Program-made: the position numbers and the translations under genes
The notes under the pieces: generated by a model
Databases searched by the model: none
Seen by the model: the letters and a program-made list of their open reading frames with translations, nothing else
Told to the model about the DNA's origin: nothing
Shown here: positions 14,149-19,031 of the stretch, piece by piece
How the letters are laid out: every line of letters starts with the position of its first letter
How positions within the stretch are numbered: position 1 is the first letter of the stretch
NCBI GenBank assembly: GCA_025352845.1
Contig: JANXSC010000563.1
Coordinates: 1 to 19,031 of the forward strand
Source of the DNA: Opitutaceae bacterium
GTDB lineage: Bacteria; Verrucomicrobiota; Verrucomicrobiia; Opitutales; Opitutaceae
Direction: 5' to 3'
Length of the DNA: 19,031 bases

Positions 14149-14481
14149 ATGAAAACGACCTCGCCCTCACCCACCCACGACGAAATCGCCCAGTGTGCCC
14201 GTGACATCTGGCACGCCCGCGGCTGCCCCAACGGCTGCGACGATGAAATCTGGTTCGAAGCCGAAGGAAAACTAAAGGCCCGCGGTAACGGATCCGACTC
14301 CGAGTCGCACGGTGCGGCTCAACACAAGTCGCCTGCGTCCAGCCCCGACGACCTCGCCGCCAAGGCCGCACTGCAAATGAAAGCCGCCCGCGCGCCGCAG
14401 CTTCAGCACGGGAAAAATGCCCCGAAGCCGATGCCACCGGAGTCCGGAAAACCGCTGTGGGACAAACCCCATTCGTCCTGA
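14149..14481 (+). CDS. DUF2934 domain protein
   Basis: Small soluble protein, 110 residues. Residues 10-42 form the DUF2934 motif: an Ile-Ala-x-x-Ala-type helix (EIAQCARDIWHARGCP), then NGCDDEIWFEAEGKLKA. In this family the Gly-Cys/Arg-Pro step and the Asp-x-x-x-Trp-x-x-Ala-Glu pattern are conserved. Here three cysteines (16, 26, 30) are present, two of them flanking Pro-Asn-Gly. The rest is low-complexity, rich in Ala, Ser, Lys and Pro, probably disordered, and ends DKPHSS. Function is unknown for the family. The ATG at 14149 has no ribosome binding site. The YihY-type gene follows 31 bp later on the same strand, so an operon is likely. Confidence 0.85.
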   Translation: MKTTSPSPTHDEIAQCARDIWHARGCPNGCDDEIWFEAEGKLKARGNGSDSESHGAAQHKSPASSPDDLAAKAALQMKAARAPQLQHGKNAPKPMPPESGKPLWDKPHSS

Positions 14482-14512
14482 TTTTTCCGACCCGCCCGGT
14501 TTTTCTCTAACC

Positions 14513-15439
14513 TTGCGCCGAACGCTTAAAGTTTTGATCGCGGCCGCCAGGGGCTGGACGGCTGACAATGCCTTCAAGCATTCGGCGGCAGTGAGTTTCT
14601 ACACGCTGTTTTCGCTCGCACCGATCACCATTATCGCCGTCGGCGTCGCCGGGGTTGTCTTCGGCGAGGAGACCGCGACGAAGCAGTTTTCGGCGCAGAT
14701 GTCGCAGCTGGTCGGCCGGGCGAGCGCGGAGGTGATTCAGAAGGCGATGGAGGCGAGCGCCGGCGAGGACAAGGGCTGGCTCGCCACCGCCGTGGGCGTC
14801 GGTCTTCTCCTCGTGGGCGCCACCACGGTGTTTGGCCAACTGCAGGATTCGTTAAACGCGATCTGGAGCGTGACCGCGAAACCCAGCCGCAGCGGCTGGG
14901 CCGTGATGCTCGGGCAACGGCTGGTCTCGTTCGCGATGGTGCTCGTGGTGGGATTTCTGTTGTTGAGTTCGCTGGTGCTCACGACGGCGCTCACGGCGAT
15001 GGTGACCCTGACAAAAGATTGGATGACAATTACTCCCTGGGTGCTGCGTGGCGCGGACCTGCTCGCCGGGCTCGTGCTCGTGACCGTGCTGTTTGCGCTG
15101 CTCTTCAAGGTGCTGCCCGATGTGCGGGTGCGCTGGCGCGAGGTTTGGCTCGGGGCCTTTGTGACCGCGCTCCTCTTCACGATTGGCCGGTTTCTGATCG
15201 CACTTTACTTGGGCCATTCCACGGTCGCCTCGACCTACGGGGCCGCGGGCTCGCTGGTGGCGCTGCTGGTGTGGATTTATTATTCCTGTGCGATTCTTTT
15301 CTACGGAGCGGAATACATCCTCGCCTATCGTTTGGATCGCGGCCTGGCCGTGGAGCCAAAAATTACGGCCGTCCTCGTGCGGCGTGAAATTGTCGAATCG
15401 CCGCCCGCCACCGCGTCCGCGCTCAAGACACCGGCCTGA
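14513..15439 (+). CDS. YihY/BrkB-family inner-membrane protein
   Basis: Polytopic membrane protein of the YihY/virulence-factor BrkB family, about six helices, 308 residues from TTG 14513. Visible signatures are AARGWTADNAFKHSAAVSFYTLFSLAP before the first helix, LLVGATTVFGQLQDSLNAIW, LPDVRVRWREVWLGAFVTALLFTIGRFLIALYL (split here by position), and YGAAGSLVALLVWIYYSCAILFYGAE near the end. Substrate and role are not established; the old RNase BN label for this family was wrong. The TTG start places MRRTLKVLIAAARGW at the N-terminus, as in relatives. An ATG at 14417 in the same frame would add 32 residues and overlap the DUF2934 gene. No Shine-Dalgarno sequence precedes either. The C-terminal tail is Pro/Ala-rich. 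Confidence 0.93.
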   Translation: MRRTLKVLIAAARGWTADNAFKHSAAVSFYTLFSLAPITIIAVGVAGVVFGEETATKQFSAQMSQLVGRASAEVIQKAMEASAGEDKGWLATAVGVGLLLVGATTVFGQLQDSLNAIWSVTAKPSRSGWAVMLGQRLVSFAMVLVVGFLLLSSLVLTTALTAMVTLTKDWMTITPWVLRGADLLAGLVLVTVLFALLFKVLPDVRVRWREVWLGAFVTALLFTIGRFLIALYLGHSTVASTYGAAGSLVALLVWIYYSCAILFYGAEYILAYRLDRGLAVEPKITAVLVRREIVESPPATASALKTPA

Positions 15440-15470
15440 ATCGCGGCCGCTCTCCACCCCTTTTTCCACC

Positions 15471-16010
15471 ATGCCCACCCTTCACCGTCTCGTCCTCGGC
15501 CTTTCCCTCGCCTTCGCGCTGGTCGGCTGCACCACCATGACTCCCACCCGCACGCTCACAACCGTTCCTCATGTCGATCTTGATCGCTACATGGGCCGCT
15601 GGGAGGTCATCGCCTTCGTTCCGAACTTCCTCGAAAACGGCAAGGTCGCCACCGCCGACTCCTACGCGCGCCGCCCCGACGGCAAACTGGATAATGTCTA
15701 CAGTTTCCGCAAAGGCTCGTTCGCTGCGCCCGAGAAGTCCTGGCACGGCATCGCCTGGATCACCAACCCCGAGACCAATGCCGAGTGGAAAGTGCGGCTG
15801 TTCTGGCCGTTCGTGTCCGAGTATAAAATCCTCGAGCTCGCCCCCGACTACACTTGGTCCGTGGTCGCCTCGAACGGTGGCAACCTCCTCTGGATCCTCG
15901 CCCGCCAGCGCACGCTGCCCGACGACGTTTACCGCGATCTCCTCGCGCGCCTGGCCCACCGCGGGCTCGACGCCGCCAGCCTCGTGAAAGTGCCGCAGCC
16001 GGCCGAGTAG
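15471..16010 (+). CDS. blc: Lipocalin-family lipoprotein (Blc type)
   Basis: Outer-membrane lipoprotein lipocalin, 179 residues. The N-terminus is a lipoprotein signal (HRLVLGLSLAFALVGC) with lipobox LVGC and Cys20 as the lipidated residue. The lipocalin GxW motif is in YMGRWEVIAFVPNFLENG (from about residue 42). Strands that follow (ATADSYARRPDGKLDNVYSF, WKVRLFWPFVSEYKILELA, YTWSVVASNGGNLLWILAR) match the Blc pattern, including the Trp-Ile-Leu-x-Arg ending. Blc proteins bind fatty acids or lysophospholipids and help envelope lipid maintenance. The ATG at 15471 lies 31 bp after the YihY-type gene, so co-transcription is likely. The gene is convergent with the UbiB-type gene, with 13 bp between stops. 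Confidence 0.94.
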   Translation: MPTLHRLVLGLSLAFALVGCTTMTPTRTLTTVPHVDLDRYMGRWEVIAFVPNFLENGKVATADSYARRPDGKLDNVYSFRKGSFAAPEKSWHGIAWITNPETNAEWKVRLFWPFVSEYKILELAPDYTWSVVASNGGNLLWILARQRTLPDDVYRDLLARLAHRGLDAASLVKVPQPAE

Positions 16011-16023
16011 GACCACACCCGGT

Positions 16024-17694
16024 TCACCGCTTCTCCGAATCCTTCCGATCCTGGAGGAAAATCGTGACCAGCAGCCAGATTGCTCCGGCGGCGGCGGTCA
16101 TAAAACACAGGATCGCGAGCGTGGGATAGCCGAAGAGCCGCGACCGTGTTTCGATCCGCATGAGCAGCGAAGCGCCGACAATGAGCGCCGCGAGCACGAG
16201 GCCGGTGGTGATGCGGTTGGCGATTTTTTGCATTCCGGCCATCACCATCTTTGCGTCCACCGCCTTCACTTTCACCTCGAACTCCGAGTTACCGACCGCA
16301 TCCATGATGCGGTTGAGCCGCAGCGGCAGGTGACTCATGAAGCTCTTCATTTCCAACAGCGAGCTGACGACGTTGGTCTTCGACATATCCTTGCGCATCC
16401 GCTGCGACATGAGGTCCTGCACATTGCGGCGGACCGAGGCCGCGGGATCGAAGGTGGGATCGAGGATGCGGCCGACCTCATCCAGCTGGAGCATGGTCTT
16501 GCCCAACAGCGTGAGTTCGCTCGGCACGAACAACCCGTTCTCCGTGGCGTTCCGGCTCAGCGCGAGCAGGGTCCGCCCGACGTTAAGTTGGCGCAACCCC
16601 TGGTCCTGATGCTGCGCGACGAGCTGGCCGATCAGGCGGCGGAACTCCACGGCGTCGAACTCCTCCGTCTTCTCGCTCATGTGGATCACCAAGTCGGCCG
16701 CGTCGTCACCATTGCCCGTGCTGATGGCGAGGAGTAATTTCAACAGCGTCTCCTGCATCGTCGGCGTCGTGCGGCCTACCATGCCTAGATCGAGCAGCGC
16801 GATGCGGCCGTCGTCGGTCACGAACACGTTGCCCGGATGCGGATCGGCGTGGAAGAGGCCGTCCACGAGCACTTGCTTCAGATACGCCTTGAACAATTCC
16901 TCCGCGAGGGGCGCCCCCTTCAAGTCGAGCCGCGCGAGCGGGCCGAGCTTGGTGATCTTGCGGCCTTCGATGCGATCCATCGTAAGCACGCAGCGCGTGC
17001 TGTAGCCACTCACCGGCTGGGGCACCACGATCAGGGGAAACTCCTTCAAATTCTCGCCGACCGACACGAGATTCTGCGCCTCGCGCTCATAGTTGAGTTC
17101 GTGGTGGATCGTCTGGCGAAACTCCTCCAGCACGGATGCGAACCGGTAGCGCCGGCCCACGTCGGTATGAGCGTCCAGAAACCCCGCGATCTGCGCCAGC
17201 ACTTCAAAATCCTCGGCGATCTGCTTGCGGATATCGGGCCGCTGCACCTTCACCACGACGGCCCGGCCGTCGCGCAACGCCGCGGCATGCACCTGCCCCA
17301 GTGACGCGGCCGCGATCGGCACGGGATCGAAATAGGAAAACGCCTTCGAGATGCGCACGCCGAGTTCCGCCATCACGATTTGCTCCACTTCCTCGGAGGA
17401 GAACGGCTTCACGTTGTCCTGCAGCCGCGCGAGCGCCTTGAGGTAAGGTTCGGGCAGCAGGTCGGGCCGGCCGGCGAGCACCTGGCCGAGCTTCACAAAG
17501 GTCGAGCCCATCGCCTCGAGGTCATCCGCGAGATGCTCGGGGGACGCGTCGCCCGTGCCGGTGGGCTTGATTTTATCGGACGAGGGTTCCTCGTCGTCGG
17601 CGGCCATCTTCTGCGCGAGATCGGAACGGCCATATTTCCACAGGAGGCGGGCGATTTCCCTGTAACGTTTGAGGTGGTTGGCGGAAAATTTCAT
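16024..17694 (-). CDS. ubiB: ABC1/UbiB-family atypical kinase
   Basis: Atypical protein-kinase-like membrane protein, 556 residues, of the family needed for ubiquinone biosynthesis in proteobacteria; it is proposed to be an ATPase that handles lipid precursors. Key residues seen: KLGQ (68-71) in the N-terminal extension, the Ala-rich loop AAASLGQVH (128-136) that replaces the usual P-loop, Lys149 in VVVKVQRP, the catalytic HADPHPGN (282-289), and DLG (302-304) as the metal motif. Two C-terminal transmembrane helices follow (LVLAALIVGASLLM, LAILCFMTAAAGAIWLLVTIF). ATG at 17694 (MKFSANHLKRYREI) fits the family; the open frame continues upstream but runs antisense to another gene. No other quinone genes are nearby, so a ubiquinone or menaquinone role is only inferred. 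Confidence 0.94.
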   Translation of the reverse strand: MKFSANHLKRYREIARLLWKYGRSDLAQKMAADDEEPSSDKIKPTGTGDASPEHLADDLEAMGSTFVKLGQVLAGRPDLLPEPYLKALARLQDNVKPFSSEEVEQIVMAELGVRISKAFSYFDPVPIAAASLGQVHAAALRDGRAVVVKVQRPDIRKQIAEDFEVLAQIAGFLDAHTDVGRRYRFASVLEEFRQTIHHELNYEREAQNLVSVGENLKEFPLIVVPQPVSGYSTRCVLTMDRIEGRKITKLGPLARLDLKGAPLAEELFKAYLKQVLVDGLFHADPHPGNVFVTDDGRIALLDLGMVGRTTPTMQETLLKLLLAISTGNGDDAADLVIHMSEKTEEFDAVEFRRLIGQLVAQHQDQGLRQLNVGRTLLALSRNATENGLFVPSELTLLGKTMLQLDEVGRILDPTFDPAASVRRNVQDLMSQRMRKDMSKTNVVSSLLEMKSFMSHLPLRLNRIMDAVGNSEFEVKVKAVDAKMVMAGMQKIANRITTGLVLAALIVGASLLMRIETRSRLFGYPTLAILCFMTAAAGAIWLLVTIFLQDRKDSEKR

Positions 17695-17790
17695 GGTCGG
17701 TTGGGTCGCGCGGGCGCGACGATGGCGGCGGGATCCGGTAACGCTGACCTCGTTTATCCCCGGAGGTTCTGCGCGTCCGGGAACAAACAG

Positions 17791-17802
17791 GGCGGATCCG
17801 CC
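17791..17802. promoter_or_regulatory. Perfect 12-bp palindrome in the divergent ubiB/unknown-gene region
   Basis: GGCGGATCCGCC at 17791-17802 is a perfect palindrome in the 144-bp gap between the divergent ubiB-type gene and the 106-residue gene. A second GGCGGGATCC-like sequence is at about 17730-17739. It may be an operator controlling one or both genes, but a chance palindrome in GC-rich DNA is quite possible. Confidence 0.3.
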
Positions 17803-17838
17803 ACCATACATCGAACAGAAACTCCCGACTTCTCCCCC

Positions 17839-18159
17839 ATGTTCGATACCCTCAAAGATCGCGTCATGAGCAAGGCCGCCCGGCTGCACTGCAACACGCT
17901 GCTTGCGCGCTACGGCTCGGTGCAGGAGCTGCGCATCGATTCGGCGCAGCGGACCATGGAGATTGTCTGCCTGCTGGAGGGAGAATCCGCCGCGATCGGA
18001 GTCACCGTCGAAAAATACGAGGTCACCAGCGCCGGCGGGGAGACATTTGTTCATATCACGGCCAGCCGCAGCACGCGTCCTTGGGTCCAGCATTTCTTCG
18101 AGGATCACATTCACGGCCGCAAGTTCCCCCTGCCCGGCTGGGCCGCCGCAGCGCTCTAA
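17839..18159 (+). CDS. Small hypothetical protein, 106 residues
   Basis: I do not recognise a named family. The protein has an N-terminal helix (FDTLKDRVMSKAARLHCNTLL), then alternating strands (VQELRIDSAQRTMEIVCLL, AAIGVTVEKYEVTS, TFVHITASRS) and a C-terminal part with PWVQHFFEDHIHGRKFPLP. It has no signal peptide or membrane segment. The composition is that of a real folded protein, with aromatic, charged and Cys residues spread evenly. It is divergent from the UbiB-type gene, 144 bp apart, so they may share regulation. The ATG at 17839 is not preceded by a Shine-Dalgarno sequence; a second ATG at 17866 is less likely. The UbiB frame runs open antisense through this gene, but its translation there lacks family similarity. 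Confidence 0.78.
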   Translation: MFDTLKDRVMSKAARLHCNTLLARYGSVQELRIDSAQRTMEIVCLLEGESAAIGVTVEKYEVTSAGGETFVHITASRSTRPWVQHFFEDHIHGRKFPLPGWAAAAL

Positions 18160-18253
18160 CAGCATGCGGCGGTTCGAATCGAGCGCCGCGCACCGTCAGC
18201 GCGGAAACAATTTGTCGAGCGCCCCGAGATTTTTCAGCGGCACCGTTTTTTTC

Positions 18254-18289
18254 GCGCCGACGGATGCGCCGACGGATGCGCTGACGATC
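18254..18289. repeat. 12-bp tandem repeat in the hrpA remnant tail
   Basis: GCGCCGACGGAT occurs twice exactly (18254-18265, 18266-18277), with a third degenerate unit to about 18288. On the minus strand it encodes the repeated SVGA residues of the C-terminal extension. The unit length is a multiple of three, so copy-number change keeps the frame. Confidence 0.8.
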
Positions 18290-18860
18290 GGCTTGGGCAG
18301 CGGCGCGGTTTCGGTTGGCGGCAAGACCGCGCTGCCCTGCATCGCGGCCAGCGCGCGATCGAGTTTCACGGCCGACACCGGCTCTGCCGTGCCGAGCTCC
18401 TGCGCAAACAGGCTCACGCGAAACTCCTCCACCAGCCGGCGCAAAGCCCCGACTTCGGCGGGATCGGGTGTGCGCCGGGTGGCCTCACCCGATTTTCCTC
18501 CCGGGCGCGGTGCGGGCACCGCGCCGACCCCTTCGAGCCGCACCACCGCCGCCACATAGGGTGCGAGCTGCGCCGCGCGCTCCGCGTCCTTCACGGGGTT
18601 TTGCCGCCACCGCTCGGCGCGCAGTTTCATCGCCTTCAGGTAGCGCGGAAAATGCGCGAGCTGCGCGTAGGGTGTCGTGCGCAGAAAATCCGGCGGCAGC
18701 AGCGCCGCGAGATCGCGTTCGAGCCCTGCGTGCGGCTGCGGTTGCACCATCAGCGCCTGCCGCAGCGTGAGGATTTCGCGGAGCTGATCACAGAAACGAG
18801 GCACGATGCCGCGGAGATCGGCCTTCGCGCAATCGATCGCAAAGGCGAATGCCGCTGCGG

Positions 18861-19031
18861 TCAGGGTGTAGGGCGGGGTCTCCCGACCCCGCCGTTCCGC
18901 GGATTGCCCTCCCAATAGAAGCTTTCGGTCAGGTTCAGACCGGCGGCCACGTCCAGTCCCAGCGCGTGCACATCGGTGATGAACATCAGCAGCGCCGCGA
19001 CCTTCATCGACTTGTTCAGACCGAACTCATT
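18861..19031 (-). CDS. C-terminal fragment of an unrecognised gene (runs off window)
   Basis: The last 56 codons of a gene that enters from the right edge. The first 46 residues (starting NEFGLNKSMKVAALLMFI, later LDVAAGLNLTESFYWEGNP) look like genuine protein with an even mix of residues. The final ten (GGVGRPRPTP) come from a palindromic repeat, followed by TGA at 18863-18861. I do not recognise the family. The frame differs from that of the hrpA remnant, which it overlaps. The other two minus-strand frames give Arg/Gly-rich, unlikely translations. Confidence 0.5.
   Translation of the reverse strand, partial: NEFGLNKSMKVAALLMFITDVHALGLDVAAGLNLTESFYWEGNPRNGGVGRPRPTP
18868..18893. repeat. 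REP-like palindrome at the hrpA remnant boundary
   Basis: GTAGGGCGGG followed by the palindrome GGCGGGGTC-TCCC-GACCCCGCC (9-bp stem, 4-base loop). It shares the opening ten bases with the copies at 2136-2207 and 3962-3986. On the minus strand it supplies the last ten residues (GGVGRPRPTP) of the upstream gene fragment, whose TGA stop lies just past it. It also marks the point beyond which HrpA similarity disappears. Confidence 0.92.

Larger units (their letters stand above)
18196..18915 (-). pseudogene. hrpA: C-terminal remnant of HrpA-type DEAH-box RNA helicase
   Basis: The sequence from about 18858 to 18196 matches only the last part of HrpA (DUF3418 region). It shows LPPDFLRTTPYAQLAHFPRY, MKLRAERWRQNPVKD and, near the end, LRRLVEEFRVSLFAQELGT. 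Full HrpA has about 1300 residues with DEAH helicase motifs; here no helicase core is present. Going upstream, recognisable HrpA sequence stops at about codon 20 (18858), immediately beyond which lies a GTAGGGCGGG palindrome and then an unrelated gene fragment in another frame. The only possible start in frame is TTG at 18915. The tail after QELGT is a long non-conserved extension with a tandem repeat. It may be a decayed or split hrpA, a re-used C-terminal domain, or an assembly join at a repeat. Confidence 0.68.

Noticed and set aside
17695..18165. In-frame upstream extension of the UbiB-type gene
   Set aside because: The extension lies antisense to the 106-residue gene and has no family similarity; the MKFSANHLKRYREI start matches UbiB relatives.
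1..19031. CRISPR arrays, tRNA or rRNA genes, transposases, toxin-antitoxin or phage defence systems
   Set aside because: I looked on both strands and saw no spaced direct-repeat array, no cloverleaf-like gene and no recognisable protein of these types.

Overview
This is a GC-rich, gene-dense bacterial chromosome segment with short intergenic gaps and no tRNA, rRNA, CRISPR array, insertion sequence or prophage genes that I can see. The gene set suggests a Gram-negative bacterium: kdsB makes CMP-Kdo for lipopolysaccharide, and there are a Blc-type lipocalin lipoprotein and a UbiB-type kinase. The dispersed GTAGGGCGGG palindromes, the DUF2934 protein and the nearly complete lack of Shine-Dalgarno motifs make me think of Verrucomicrobiota, perhaps Opitutaceae. 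That placement is inference from memory and was not tested.

Layout. 1-841 (-) is the N-terminal part of a lysine 2,3-aminomutase, divergent from carA (962-2134, +). carA converges on kdsB (2204-2947, -) across a perfect inverted pair of palindromic repeats. ptsH (HPr, 3025-3324, +) diverges from kdsB and ends in a terminator nested inside a second inverted repeat. Then come tatD (3432-4265, -), which carries a palindromic repeat inside its reading frame, a 74-bp dispersed repeat, and an M32 carboxypeptidase (4345-5856, -). A GT87-type membrane glycosyltransferase (5974-7335, +) faces a secreted DUF4097 repeat protein (7377-8327, -). An ArsC/Spx-like gene and a small unknown gene form a coupled pair on the minus strand (8390-9006).

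The middle holds a stand-alone ABC ATPase translationally coupled to a membrane protein that looks like a degenerate Na+/Ca2+ exchanger (9131-10905, +). An unknown 139-residue protein and a two-CBS-domain protein follow on the minus strand. lemA and two TPM-domain genes form a tight operon (12139-14014, +), followed by a DUF2934 protein, a YihY/BrkB membrane protein and a lipocalin lipoprotein, all on the plus strand. A UbiB-type kinase (16024-17694, -) is divergent from a small unknown gene (17839-18159, +).

The right end is odd. Only the C-terminal part of an HrpA-type RNA helicase is present (18196 to about 18858, -), and it abuts another GTAGGGCGGG palindrome in which an unrelated upstream gene fragment terminates.

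The features that stand out are (i) palindromic repeats that supply protein sequence and stop codons, (ii) the coupled ATPase/exchanger-like pair whose two alpha-repeat acidic positions both appear to be Asn, and (iii) the truncated helicase at a repeat junction. I found no stretch over 300 bases without a gene and no promoter that I could defend from -35/-10 sequence.
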